From assembly GCF_003075045.1 (NCBI RefSeq), contig NZ_QCZD01000001.1, forward strand, positions 806,001-870,000: 64,000 nt of DNA. The letters are read 5' to 3'. Origin of the DNA: Maribacter litoralis. Its GTDB lineage: Bacteria > Bacteroidota > Bacteroidia > Flavobacteriales > Flavobacteriaceae. This document shows positions 1-9,301 of this stretch, one piece after another. How positions within the stretch are numbered: the stretch's first letter is position 1; each line of letters begins with the position of its first letter. The notes beneath the pieces are model-generated. The model was not told where the DNA came from. It did not search any database and saw only the letters and a list, made by a program, of their open reading frames with translations. A program made the translations under genes and the position numbers.

Positions 1-23
1 ATGTTAAAACCTATGAAGCATGA
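1..23 (+). CDS. cydA: C-terminal end of an upstream gene, probably cydA (partial)
   Basis: Only the last six codons are in the window (reading V-K-T-Y-E-A, then TGA at 21-23). The stop overlaps the ATG of the next gene in an ATGA arrangement, the usual sign of translational coupling. The next gene is clearly cydB, and cydA normally sits directly upstream of it, so the fragment is inferred to be the end of cytochrome bd oxidase subunit I. Six residues cannot show this by themselves. Confidence 0.5.
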
Positions 24-1039
24 TTTACGTTGTACTAGCCTTTCTTGCCTTGTCATTATTGCTCTATGTTTTGTTGGCAGGTGCCGATTTTGGAGCGGGA
101 ATCATTGAATTGTTCTCTTCCAAAGAAAATCAAGCTATTAACAAGAAAACGGTATACCAGGTAATGGGTCCCGTTTGGGAAGCAAACCATATTTGGATCA
201 TCATTTTAATAGTCATTTTATGGATTGCTTTTCCTAATTACTATAACATTCTAGTACTTGCCTTGCATATTCCGTTGACCCAGGTATTACTTGGTATAAC
301 ACTTAGGGGTGTTGCCTTTGTATTTAGATACTATGATGCTTACAAGGATAATTCTCAGATTTTGTACGATTGGATGTTTAAAATCTCAAGCCTCATTACG
401 CCTATTTTCTTAGGTCTTACCATGGGTGGCGTGGTCGGTGGTGACATTATAAATCCGTCTGAAATGGAGAATCACAACTTTTTAGAGGTTTATGTTTTTT
501 CATGGTTCAATGTTTTTTCTATACTTACTGGTTGCTTTTATGCGGCACTCTGTGCCTTTTTGGCTTCTGTATTTTTAATTGGCGAAGTAGACAACACTAG
601 TAAATCTATGTACATGAGAAAAGCCTCTATTGCAACCATCGTAGTCGTTTCTTTAGGTTTTATTACCCTACTTTATGGCTATTTCTCAAATATTGCTTTT
701 GTGGTAGATTTTATAGGTAACATTTGGTCTATCTCCGCGATAATCATTTCGGGTATTTTATTGTTTCCCCTTTGGAAAAGTATTAAATCTGGAAGAAGAA
801 TAATCTCAAGGGCACTTGCGGGACTGCAAATATTCTTTATTCTTTTTGCGGCCACAATTACACATTTTCCAAACGTGCTTTTTACAACGACCGGAAGTAT
901 AAGCATTTACGATCAACCTGTTCCTGAGAGTGTTATGGATGTTCTCGGCGTTTCTTTGATTATCGGTGGTGTATTAATTATACCAGGTCTGTTTCATTTA
1001 CTTAAATCATTTAAACTCATTAAACTTTTAGAGCGTTAG
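20..1039 (+). CDS. cydB: Cytochrome bd ubiquinol oxidase subunit II
   Basis: Integral membrane subunit of the high-affinity cytochrome bd quinol oxidase, which reduces O2 to water at low oxygen. The 339-residue length is normal for CydB. The N-terminus has the family signature GADFGAG (about residues 21-27) followed by GPVWEANHIWII (about 50-61). Roughly eight hydrophobic helices are spread over the protein. The start overlaps the stop of the preceding frame by ATGA, as expected for cydAB. Use under oxygen limitation is family knowledge. No FNR-type site is visible here because the cydA promoter lies outside the window. Confidence 0.95.
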   Translation: MIYVVLAFLALSLLLYVLLAGADFGAGIIELFSSKENQAINKKTVYQVMGPVWEANHIWIIILIVILWIAFPNYYNILVLALHIPLTQVLLGITLRGVAFVFRYYDAYKDNSQILYDWMFKISSLITPIFLGLTMGGVVGGDIINPSEMENHNFLEVYVFSWFNVFSILTGCFYAALCAFLASVFLIGEVDNTSKSMYMRKASIATIVVVSLGFITLLYGYFSNIAFVVDFIGNIWSISAIIISGILLFPLWKSIKSGRRIISRALAGLQIFFILFAATITHFPNVLFTTTGSISIYDQPVPESVMDVLGVSLIIGGVLIIPGLFHLLKSFKLIKLLER

Positions 1040-1045
1040 CTTGTG

Positions 1046-1053
1046 TAACTTTG
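1046..1053 (+). promoter_or_regulatory. Candidate -7 promoter element for the YeeE pair
   Basis: TAACTTTG is an exact match to the Bacteroidetes -7 consensus TAnnTTTG, 52 bp before the ATG at 1106. No convincing -33 element was found, so the two transporter genes may equally be read through from cydAB. Confidence 0.3.
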
Positions 1054-1105
1054 GTTACCGAGCAAGTGTCTAAAATTCCATTTCTTTGCGTTTCAAAATA
1101 ATACT

Positions 1106-1666
1106 ATGAATTTGATTTACGATCCCTGGCCATGGTATGTGGCCGGACCTTTAATTGCAGGTACCATGTTTGTGCTGCTCTACATTGGTAAACAGTTTGG
1201 CATGTCTTCTAACCTGAGAACGATGTGTTCCATTGGTGGAGCAGGTAAATATTCCGATTTCTTTAAATTCGATTGGAAAGCCCAACGTTGGAACCTTATT
1301 GTTGTACTCGGTGCTGTTATAGGCGGATTCATCGCTTCTGAATTTATGTCTAACAATACCGTTGAGATAAATCCCGAAGTTGCCCAACAGCTTTCAACGG
1401 ACTACGGAATTGAAAGTGCCGGCAAGGCTTATTTACCTCCAGAACTCTTTGCAACTGAAAACCTTTCTGATCCATTTGTTCTTGGAGTCTTAATCTTAGG
1501 TGGATTCATGGTTGGCTTTGGTGCCCGTTATGCAGGTGGCTGTACAAGCGGACATGCGATATCTGGACTAAGTAATTTGCAGTTGCCTTCTTTAATTGCC
1601 GTTATCGGTTTCTTTATTGGCGGTTTGGTTATGATTCACCTTTTATTCCCCCTAATTTTTAGTTAG
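1106..1666 (+). CDS. YeeE/YedE-family sulfur transporter, first half
   Basis: Membrane protein of the Sulf_transp (YeeE/YedE) family, which moves thiosulfate or related sulfur species. At 186 residues it is one half of the full-length fused transporter. The signature GARYAGGCTSGHAISG near residue 140-155 carries the conserved cysteine of the transport path. Four to five hydrophobic segments are visible. The partner half follows after one base, so the two are certainly co-translated and probably form a heterodimer, like the PmpA/PmpB pair. Placement behind cydB links it to respiration or sulfide handling by context only; the substrate is not shown by sequence. Confidence 0.85.
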   Translation: MNLIYDPWPWYVAGPLIAGTMFVLLYIGKQFGMSSNLRTMCSIGGAGKYSDFFKFDWKAQRWNLIVVLGAVIGGFIASEFMSNNTVEINPEVAQQLSTDYGIESAGKAYLPPELFATENLSDPFVLGVLILGGFMVGFGARYAGGCTSGHAISGLSNLQLPSLIAVIGFFIGGLVMIHLLFPLIFS

Positions 1667-1667
1667 T

Positions 1668-2081
1668 ATGAAACATTTAAGTTATTTGACCATAGGTATA
1701 TTTTTCGGTATCATCATGTATAAATCTGAAGCTGCATCATGGTTTCGAATTTATGAGATGTTCCAATTTGGATCTTTTCACATGTACGGAATCATTGGCT
1801 CTGCTCTTGTTTTAGGGGTAATTGGTGTTCAGGTTATAAAAAAATATAATATCAAGGCCATTGGTGGAAGAGAAATGAACTTGCACCCAAAAAGAAAAGG
1901 CGTTACCAATTATTTGGTAGGCGGAATCATTTTTGGTTTAGGATGGGCTTTGGCAGGTGCTTGCCCAGGACCTATGTATGTACTTGCCGGAGCTGGTTAT
2001 CTTTCCATTTTAATCGTTATTGCCAGTGCTATTTTAGGCACTTTCGTATATGGCGTTTTAAAAGATAAACTACCACATTAA
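1668..2081 (+). CDS. YeeE/YedE-family sulfur transporter, second half (DUF6691-like)
   Basis: A 137-residue membrane protein with the second family signature GWALAGACPGPMYVLAGAG (about residues 92-110), including the conserved Cys. It starts one base after the stop of the first half. Together they reconstitute the two pseudo-symmetric halves of YeeE. It ends 9 bp from the convergent gene at 2091, leaving almost no room for a terminator. Function is inferred from family: import of thiosulfate or hydropersulfide-type sulfur. Confidence 0.82.
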   Translation: MKHLSYLTIGIFFGIIMYKSEAASWFRIYEMFQFGSFHMYGIIGSALVLGVIGVQVIKKYNIKAIGGREMNLHPKRKGVTNYLVGGIIFGLGWALAGACPGPMYVLAGAGYLSILIVIASAILGTFVYGVLKDKLPH

Positions 2082-2090
2082 AAAACCATT

Positions 2091-3845
2091 TTAGTTTTCG
2101 GCAGATAATTTTGGTGACAGCCATAACCACCCTACCCCTAGTAAAAATAATATATAGAACAAAATAGGAGAAATAGGATGGTTTACCATAACCGTCCTAT
2201 TTTCTTTAGAATCATTACTAAATTGTGCTTTGTTCGCAGCTATCTTTTTGGAAGCTCTTAAAGATTCCCAATCGTTGGTATCATACACATAATAAGAAAA
2301 TGATGTAGTGCTATCACCCTCCACTGCTAAGGTATTCCACCCTTTTTTCTTCGGATATGTCGTTGCAGAATATTTAAAAGATACCGTTGAATTCTGAAGC
2401 AAGGGAACACGATTACCTTCATTATTTAACACCGAAATTTCTTCTAAATTTGTTCGCAATTTAAAATTAAAAGGTTCTCCTTCTTTGGGAAATGCAGTTT
2501 GCGATTCCCAATCGACCGCTTGTTCTTTTTGCTTTACAATTTTATCTAAAATTTGGGTCCATATTTTCGCATAAGCTTGCTCTTCTCCTTTTAAAATCAA
2601 CTGATAACTATTTAACAATGTTGTAGTTGCAACTCTACCTAAGCCCAATTGTTTATAATAGGATAAATTACCAGATTCATGAGCATTGATAGCTTGTAAA
2701 GCAAAGGCATCATTGAACCGGAATGGAAATTTTTCCACGGTTATGTTAGCATTCGGCAATTGAAATTCATTTCTACCATCTCTTTTAAAACTAAAATAAG
2801 AAGTTTTAGCCCCTAAGTTAAAAAGCTTCTCACTTGGCTGTATAAACAATCCCAATCCGTTTTCACGAATGCTATTTTCAAAGTTGCTCTTGATGGATTT
2901 TCCAAAATTAAAATAGGTTTCCGTATCTACTATTACCGCATCATATTGCTTTAAAGATTCCGATGAAAATTGATATATCTGTGATGCCTTCGTGTTAAAA
3001 TATTCAAATTTATACTTGCCTTTGGTGAGCTGACTACGAACAGTTAATTCGTAGCTCTCATCAGCCAAAAAGTTCTTTAGATATTTCGTTTCAAACGTAG
3101 GGAAAGTGTTTAAAATCAAGATACGCACCGGTTCCTTTTCTTGAATAGTTATGGGTATTGGGTTGGTCTCGATCCTATTTCCTAAACTATCTTTTTCTGC
3201 TAATTGATATACAAAATCACCACTGACCTTGGGCACGGCTGTCAAGGAAAAATCAAGTATAGAAGCATCTCTAAACTGAAGAGAATCCAGCCCATTTCCT
3301 CTCGAGTCTTGCAGTACCAAGAAAGAACTTTTTTTGGGTTGGTCGTATTCGCCTTTCACAATCAGGTCTTCACCTAAATTCAACTGCTGGGTGAATTTTA
3401 ACCTTGTAATACCCGGTGGTACTTCATTAGGCAAATAGGTTGTTGGGATACTATCCAATTTATAAAAATCAAATTCTTCCAGACCATTTCCAATAACCAA
3501 TACACTGGTTAAGGAATCTAAACTCGCACGAATCGATTTCTTAGGATTATATTCCAGTATTTCCAAGCCTTTATAAACTCGCTCTAAGCTGTCCTGTTCA
3601 TCTTTAACAAATCCACTAGTCAAAAGAAGCCCTTGTTGCTGCTGCATTTCCACCTCTTTCGTAGGCTCTAAAACCATACACATCAAAGCAAGCACAGTTA
3701 CGAATGCAACGACACTATTTAATACAAATCTGCCACTGCTTCTTGTAATCCATTCCTTGAAAACGAAAGCTACAAACACCAACAAACTACCCAAAATAAT
3801 GGGTATCAACAATTCTTGCTGTAAAAATGAGAAACCATCAATCAT
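2091..3845 (-). CDS. Membrane protein of the MoxR/BatA cluster, unknown function
   Basis: 584 residues with two N-terminal hydrophobic helices (about 12-28 and 38-60), a long extracytoplasmic middle and a C-terminal helix (about 560-578). The shape matches the large membrane protein that closes Bacteroidetes MoxR operons, some of which carry a glutamine-amidotransferase-like fold. I see no clear catalytic residues. It overlaps the preceding DUF4175 gene by 8 bp and is the last gene of a tight six-gene operon, which implies a role in a membrane-associated complex with the MoxR ATPase. Confidence 0.7.
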   Translation of the reverse strand: MIDGFSFLQQELLIPIILGSLLVFVAFVFKEWITRSSGRFVLNSVVAFVTVLALMCMVLEPTKEVEMQQQQGLLLTSGFVKDEQDSLERVYKGLEILEYNPKKSIRASLDSLTSVLVIGNGLEEFDFYKLDSIPTTYLPNEVPPGITRLKFTQQLNLGEDLIVKGEYDQPKKSSFLVLQDSRGNGLDSLQFRDASILDFSLTAVPKVSGDFVYQLAEKDSLGNRIETNPIPITIQEKEPVRILILNTFPTFETKYLKNFLADESYELTVRSQLTKGKYKFEYFNTKASQIYQFSSESLKQYDAVIVDTETYFNFGKSIKSNFENSIRENGLGLFIQPSEKLFNLGAKTSYFSFKRDGRNEFQLPNANITVEKFPFRFNDAFALQAINAHESGNLSYYKQLGLGRVATTTLLNSYQLILKGEEQAYAKIWTQILDKIVKQKEQAVDWESQTAFPKEGEPFNFKLRTNLEEISVLNNEGNRVPLLQNSTVSFKYSATTYPKKKGWNTLAVEGDSTTSFSYYVYDTNDWESLRASKKIAANKAQFSNDSKENRTVMVNHPISPILFYILFLLGVGWLWLSPKLSAEN

Positions 3846-6072
3846 ATACTTCCAATTGTTTTAGAAATAGTGAATTGATTTCATCTATATACATTTTTTT
3901 CGCACCGGGCTTTTGTGGTGTATCCGGTAAAGCCAATAACAAGCCTTTTTGTACAAACCGATAATTCTCGAGGGTTCTCCCTGTACTATTTTCAATACGT
4001 TTTAACCCTTGTAACACCTGCAAATGCTTACCAGGATTGTCTATTGCCAATTGTGCCAGCTCATTGCCTGCAGCAGAAAAAAGGGCGGAATCATTCGCAT
4101 TGTAATCATCTTCTTTTTGCACCAATTGTTCTAAACGGTTAACAGCTTTCTCAATGGCTTCAAAAGGTTGTTCAACCTCTTTAGACTCGTTCTTACTGTA
4201 ATTTTCAATATCCTTTATTTCACCAGTTAACCTACTATCTTCTTTTATAGGTGGTGGATCAAAACCTATGCGATGTACATAAATACGGGCACTGTTTTTT
4301 ATTTCTTGTATTAATTTTAAAGCATCATACTGAAATGGCAAGGACTTTTCGGGCTCATATAGCCTTAAATACAGTTCGGCATCCCACATAATGCTTAACG
4401 CCTTTCGCAATTTGGTTTTTAGTGATTCTTCAAATAAGGTAGATTCTTCTGGATCATCATGATTATGCAGGTAATCGTGCAAGGGATCTTCAGGTTCGGA
4501 ATCATTTTCATTTTCGTGCTCATGTTGTTCTACCAAATTATGCTCATTATCACCATCATGGTCGTGCATAAATTCTTTTAACATACTTTCTTGATCTTCA
4601 GTATGATCATGGTCTTCACCTTCTTCATGACTTTCGATCTCAGCAGGAGCTTCTTCCATCTCAGATTCATCGCCCATAAACTGACCATATTTTAATCGAA
4701 GTGCTTTTTGGTCAAACCCGAGTTCATTACTTCTCGACTTAAATTCTTGAATTGAAATGGTGGGTTTATCCTTTATTAATTTCTCGGTATCTATAATCAG
4801 TTGTCGCTGACTTCTAAAATAATCTGGCATTTGGTCTACGCCTAAAGTTCCTTCCACACCAAATTGCTCACCAACTGTATCTTTAATTACAGCAAAATAC
4901 GTTTCGCTACGCGACACATTTCGTTTAGGTCGTTTTTCGTCAAAGGCTTCAATATAAAAATAGAGTTCATCGCCCATTTCCATTTTTAAGGCATTTAAAT
5001 CCAATGTTTTTGTAGCCCTAACCGATTTCACACCTTTTGAAACAATTTCCTTAAAATTCAATTTCTCCTCCCTAAACTTCACCGATTCCCCCGTTCCTTT
5101 ACTCACCGTAGCGATGATGTAGCTTTCATCTAATCCGAAATCATCTGTAATGGCACTTTGCAGTTCTACAAATTTTTTATCAGAAAAATCAAAATAGGTG
5201 TATTGCTCCAATCCTAAAATCTCTATTTCTGGCGGATTATCTGGTATCGCTTCCAATGAAAACAAGTCGGATGTAAATTCTGTTCCTTCTTCATTTTTAA
5301 ATTTGAAACTGTAAAAACCCGAAGTTGTTAATGGCAATTGAATTTGGTACCCTAAACCGACTTTCCGTAAAGGCTTTAATTCTCCCATCATTTCCAATAC
5401 CGGATCAATGACCGTATGATCAAATTGAAGTTTCCATTGTACTGTTGATCCTTTTACCGCCTTAATATTTGGTTCTTTTGTAGTTGTACTGCCCAATCTG
5501 GTATAAGAGGGATACAGCACTTTAATTTCTTGTGTTTCTATTTTTGGAACTATGCTTTTACCTTTTAAACTATCCGTTGCTATAAATTGAATTTGTTCTG
5601 AATCATTGGGATTATTCAACACTTGATCAACCCCACTGAATACTTGTAACTTATCAATTACGAACCCAAGTATTACGCAGCCTAACAAAACTAATAGCGC
5701 TTGTTTTATGGCGATTGGCGGAGTCAACGAGCCTAACTTAACCGAAAGCTCTTGAGCAACTTTATAACGTTGTAATTTGGCTAGATTGGATAAGGAATCT
5801 TCTGGTTGCAATAGGAGTCCACTACTGAAAGACGCTTCTGAAACATGTGCATCAACATATGTGCTTGTGGAAAATAAGTTATGTTGCCAAGGCTTTTTTA
5901 TCAGTATAAAAAGTAACAAACCAATGAGGAGCGTCACCAAGCTAATCACTACATTTTTAGTAATAAAATAACAAAGCACCGCAAAGCCTAAGGCATACAA
6001 TACAACCTCAGCATATGACAATAACTGCCATCGCTTCTGAAATTTCATCAAGTGTATTTTGCCCGATTCCAT
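3838..6072 (-). CDS. DUF4175-family membrane protein with a His/Asp-rich insert
   Basis: 744 residues. Paired N-terminal hydrophobic helices (about 18-35, 40-60), another helix near 122-140, then a large extracytoplasmic region with an Ig-like part and a coiled-coil-prone C-terminus. This is the architecture of DUF4175 proteins of Bacteroidetes MoxR clusters. Residues about 477-541 are unusually rich in His, Asp and Glu (11 histidines in roughly 60 residues), resembling metal-binding low-complexity linkers. The start overlaps the stop of the BatA-like gene by one base, and the end overlaps the next gene by 8 bp, so expression is coupled. Biochemical role unknown. Confidence 0.75.
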   Translation of the reverse strand: MESGKIHLMKFQKRWQLLSYAEVVLYALGFAVLCYFITKNVVISLVTLLIGLLLFILIKKPWQHNLFSTSTYVDAHVSEASFSSGLLLQPEDSLSNLAKLQRYKVAQELSVKLGSLTPPIAIKQALLVLLGCVILGFVIDKLQVFSGVDQVLNNPNDSEQIQFIATDSLKGKSIVPKIETQEIKVLYPSYTRLGSTTTKEPNIKAVKGSTVQWKLQFDHTVIDPVLEMMGELKPLRKVGLGYQIQLPLTTSGFYSFKFKNEEGTEFTSDLFSLEAIPDNPPEIEILGLEQYTYFDFSDKKFVELQSAITDDFGLDESYIIATVSKGTGESVKFREEKLNFKEIVSKGVKSVRATKTLDLNALKMEMGDELYFYIEAFDEKRPKRNVSRSETYFAVIKDTVGEQFGVEGTLGVDQMPDYFRSQRQLIIDTEKLIKDKPTISIQEFKSRSNELGFDQKALRLKYGQFMGDESEMEEAPAEIESHEEGEDHDHTEDQESMLKEFMHDHDGDNEHNLVEQHEHENENDSEPEDPLHDYLHNHDDPEESTLFEESLKTKLRKALSIMWDAELYLRLYEPEKSLPFQYDALKLIQEIKNSARIYVHRIGFDPPPIKEDSRLTGEIKDIENYSKNESKEVEQPFEAIEKAVNRLEQLVQKEDDYNANDSALFSAAGNELAQLAIDNPGKHLQVLQGLKRIENSTGRTLENYRFVQKGLLLALPDTPQKPGAKKMYIDEINSLFLKQLEVYD

Positions 6073-7367
6073 TACTGTTTGCGTTTATGTGCCACAAAGC
6101 GTTCTACCAATAACAATGCAAATAAGACCAACCATAAATACGGATTCACATTCCAGCTTGCCAATTGTTTTTGCTTCTTTTTACCAGGTGTATAAGTGGT
6201 TTCCAATTCTGATGCCGTTACAGATCTATGATCTACTTCTGCCAATAGCCGTTCTACCTCGCTGTTTACATCTAAAACGCCCAGCAACTTCTCTGTTAAC
6301 CGTTCTGATACTGCATTTTCTGAGTTGATATGCTTGGTAAAATAAAATGTGTTATCATCTTCCCCAACAGTTATGATGGATTGCGCCATTGTATCTTCTT
6401 TCCAAACTAAAAGCTTCTGAACAGTTTTTGGATATTGCTTATTACTCAACCAAATAACTACATCGGCTTCTTTGTTTGTAAAATCGTCAATATCTGATTT
6501 CGTTTTTACCTTAATTTCCCTATCCAAGTAAACAGAAAGCGCTTTTAAAGCTGCTTCTAAATATGTTTTATCGGCTGTTAAACTATCGGTATATATTATA
6601 GATACTTCGAGTGGGTTTTGAGTAAACACTGGGACGGATTTACTAGTTCCATTCTTAGAAATCAAAAGACTATCGCCCTGTGCATTAAGTGCATATTCAC
6701 TTCCTAGCGTTATTAGCTCATTGCTGATTTTTGTTTCATCAGAAGCGCTCCTTGCTGTATACAATTGTAATTGGTTTTCTTTTTTATAAGCTAATAATGG
6801 ATGTTCTTTTGATAAGGCGGAGTCGATTACTATCCAATTAATATGATGTTTGGTTTCTGGTCTTGCTCCTTTTAAACCTTTTACAAAACCCTTGGTAAAG
6901 ACAACAATACTATCGGTATGCAGGGCATCCATTTCAGATGCCAATGCCCAATAATCTTGAACAACACTATTCTTTGTAGCTTGTTCATCATCTTCCTTTA
7001 ATGGTAAATTTTCTTTTAAAAGTCTTATTTCCTGACTTTCATCCAGCGCATTAAATCGGGACATGAAATAGGAGTACTGCGTGAGTTCGGGTTCTACAAT
7101 ATAAGTCAGGCTTTTGTTACTCACTTTTGCATGCCATTGCGGTTTTGCCATCAGTACAACCAACAGCGAAATAATACCTATGCGTAACAATAACAACCAC
7201 CACTCATTCAATTGAATGCTGCTAGATTGCTTCGATTTTGATTCTGACAACAATTGAACGCTACCAATTTTTATGGTCTTTGACTCTTTCTTACTCCATA
7301 AATGAATTGCTATTGGAACCAAAAGTCCCAATAAAGCCCATAAATATGAAGGATGTGCAAATGACAT
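6072..7367 (-). CDS. BatA N-terminal domain membrane protein
   Basis: 431 residues. Residues 1-80 are the aerotolerance regulator N-terminal (BatA) domain: a first membrane helix beginning FAHPSYLWALLGLLVPI, a basic stretch with IKIGSVQLL, and a second helix (about 56-72). A last helix lies near 410-425. The middle is extracytoplasmic, and I do not see a VWA MIDAS motif. The gene sits one base after the DUF58 gene in the MoxR operon. Such proteins probably anchor the MoxR-DUF58 complex in the membrane; that role is family inference. Confidence 0.78.
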   Translation of the reverse strand: MSFAHPSYLWALLGLLVPIAIHLWSKKESKTIKIGSVQLLSESKSKQSSSIQLNEWWLLLLRIGIISLLVVLMAKPQWHAKVSNKSLTYIVEPELTQYSYFMSRFNALDESQEIRLLKENLPLKEDDEQATKNSVVQDYWALASEMDALHTDSIVVFTKGFVKGLKGARPETKHHINWIVIDSALSKEHPLLAYKKENQLQLYTARSASDETKISNELITLGSEYALNAQGDSLLISKNGTSKSVPVFTQNPLEVSIIYTDSLTADKTYLEAALKALSVYLDREIKVKTKSDIDDFTNKEADVVIWLSNKQYPKTVQKLLVWKEDTMAQSIITVGEDDNTFYFTKHINSENAVSERLTEKLLGVLDVNSEVERLLAEVDHRSVTASELETTYTPGKKKQKQLASWNVNPYLWLVLFALLLVERFVAHKRKQ

Positions 7368-7368
7368 A

Positions 7369-8268
7369 CTAATTGATTCTTTTTCGTTGTTTTAAAAATA
7401 ATTGAAGCGCTTCGCCCAATGGTGCATCCATTCTAAATACATGATGGTCTATTCCGTTAGAAAGCAATTCTTCCTTGATTTTTTTTAACCTGCTTTCAAG
7501 AGCGTTCAGGTAATCAGTTTTCGCTTGTTGGGTATCCACCTTTATTCGAGCTCCTGTTTCCCAATCTTCGAAAGTGATGTTTGGGCCATAATTAAAATCC
7601 ATTTCAGCTGATCCCATCACCTGTAGTACCACAACTTCATTTCTGGCAGATTTCAATCCTTTTATAAACTTTGAAATCTCCTCTCCTGTTTCATACATAT
7701 CCGTCAGGAAAAAAATCAACTCTTTCCCTCCTCTGTTGGGTATGCGCTTATTTGAAATATTTGTTTCGGGCCACTTGCCGGTATTTGAGAGATTGATGAG
7801 TTCTAGCAGCAATCTGTTGTAATGCTTTTTATCTGCCTTTGGGTAAATACTGACCACATCATTTTCATTGAGTGCGAAAAGCCCAACAGCGTCACCTTGC
7901 TTATGACCCATGTATGCCAATGTAGCTACCAAGACACGTACAAAATCAACTTTCGACAAGTCCTTTTCTTTATGCAGCATTGAAGCACTGGCATCTACAA
8001 TGAACTTAATGGTCACCTGACTTTCAATTTCCGATTGTTTAATGTAATACCTGCCCGAACGCGCCAGCATTTTCCAGTCCAGCAATCGTAAATCGTCACC
8101 GGGTTCGTAACCTCTGTATTGACTGAATTCCATACCAGGACCCACACTGGCACTTCTATTTAAACCAGATGTAATGCCCTCGACCACAATACGTGATATC
8201 AAGGAAAGTCCCTCAACCGTATTGATGACCTCTGGTTTTAATAAATCTTGATAGTCCTGTTTTACCAT
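7369..8268 (-). CDS. DUF58 domain protein (VWA-like partner of MoxR)
   Basis: 299 residues. Family core GMEFSQYRGYEPGDDLRLLDWK (about 43-65, shown here only as its family signature) is the DUF58 hallmark, followed by a VWA-like fold beginning FIVDASASM (about 89-97), with Asp and Ser residues in MIDAS positions. DUF58 proteins pair with MoxR AAA+ ATPases; a chaperone-like or metal-insertase-like role is inferred. It is 18 bp downstream of moxR and one base upstream of the BatA-like gene. Cytosolic by absence of signal or helices. Confidence 0.88.
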   Translation of the reverse strand: MVKQDYQDLLKPEVINTVEGLSLISRIVVEGITSGLNRSASVGPGMEFSQYRGYEPGDDLRLLDWKMLARSGRYYIKQSEIESQVTIKFIVDASASMLHKEKDLSKVDFVRVLVATLAYMGHKQGDAVGLFALNENDVVSIYPKADKKHYNRLLLELINLSNTGKWPETNISNKRIPNRGGKELIFFLTDMYETGEEISKFIKGLKSARNEVVVLQVMGSAEMDFNYGPNITFEDWETGARIKVDTQQAKTDYLNALESRLKKIKEELLSNGIDHHVFRMDAPLGEALQLFLKQRKRIN

Positions 8269-8286
8269 ATACTCGATAATGGAGCG

Positions 8287-9291
8287 TTACTTGCCTTTTA
8301 TATCAATAGCATTCAATAAATGCGTAGCCACTTTATCTGATGTTATGCCTTCTGCTTCTGCTCTAAAATTGACCAACACCCTATGGCGAAGTACTGGCAA
8401 TGCAACTGCTTTAATATCATTTAAGGTTACCGCTAACCGACCTTCTAACAATGCATTAGCCTTTGCGGTTAAGATCATTGCTTGACCTGCACGCGGTCCT
8501 GCGCCCCAATCTACCCAGTCTTTTACATAAGAAACCGTAGTGGTTTCTGGTCGTGTTGCCCGTATAATATCACTAACAAAACTAATAAGGGCATCACTGA
8601 TCGATACTTCACGTACCAATGCTTGCAAGCGTACGATATCTTCGCCTGAAATAACTCTATTTAGCTTCTTTTTAAATGTTCCCGTAGTAGCTTTTAGAAT
8701 GGCTTCTTCGTCCTTCTGCGTAGGATATCCAATTTTGATGTACAATAAGAATCTGTCTTGCTGAGCTTCCGGCAGTACAAATGTACCTGACTGTTCAATT
8801 GGGTTTTGTGTTGCTAGAATGAAGAATGGTTTATCTAAAGGATATGTTTTATCTCCGTAAGTAACCTCAAACTCCTGCATCGCTTCCAGCAAGGCTGCCT
8901 GAGTTTTTGGCGGTGTACGGTTAATTTCATCCGCTAGTATAATATTTGAAAATATAGGTCCTTTATTGAACTTAAAGAACTTTTTACCTGTGGTATGATC
9001 TTCTTCTAAAATCTCCGTCCCAATAATATCCGAGGGCATTAAATCGGGTGTAAACTGTATCCTTTTAAACTTTAAGTCGATTGCATTTGCCAATGTTCTG
9101 ATCATTAAGGTTTTTGCCAAACCGGGTACTCCTTCTAATAAAGCATGACCACCTGCTAAAAACGTAATCAATAATTGCGATACGGTTTCTTCTTGTCCAA
9201 TAATCACCTTTCCAATCTCCTGCTTTAGGGCACTCAACTTACCGGAAAGCATTTCTACTTCATCTGCAACGCGTTGTAATTCTTTATCCAT
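8287..9291 (-). CDS. MoxR family AAA+ ATPase
   Basis: 334 residues, the usual MoxR length. Walker A GVPGLAKT at residues 54-61, Walker B ILADEINRTPP near residue 115-125, and the sensor region ATQNPIEQSGTF near 158-170. MoxR ATPases remodel or activate partner VWA proteins and are almost always followed by a DUF58 gene, as here. The gene is second in the operon, 10 bp after the DUF4159 frame. Specific client unknown; the neighbours suggest a membrane or envelope-stress complex. Confidence 0.93.
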   Translation of the reverse strand: MDKELQRVADEVEMLSGKLSALKQEIGKVIIGQEETVSQLLITFLAGGHALLEGVPGLAKTLMIRTLANAIDLKFKRIQFTPDLMPSDIIGTEILEEDHTTGKKFFKFNKGPIFSNIILADEINRTPPKTQAALLEAMQEFEVTYGDKTYPLDKPFFILATQNPIEQSGTFVLPEAQQDRFLLYIKIGYPTQKDEEAILKATTGTFKKKLNRVISGEDIVRLQALVREVSISDALISFVSDIIRATRPETTTVSYVKDWVDWGAGPRAGQAMILTAKANALLEGRLAVTLNDIKAVALPVLRHRVLVNFRAEAEGITSDKVATHLLNAIDIKGK

Positions 9292-9301
9292 TCAAATGTG
9301 T

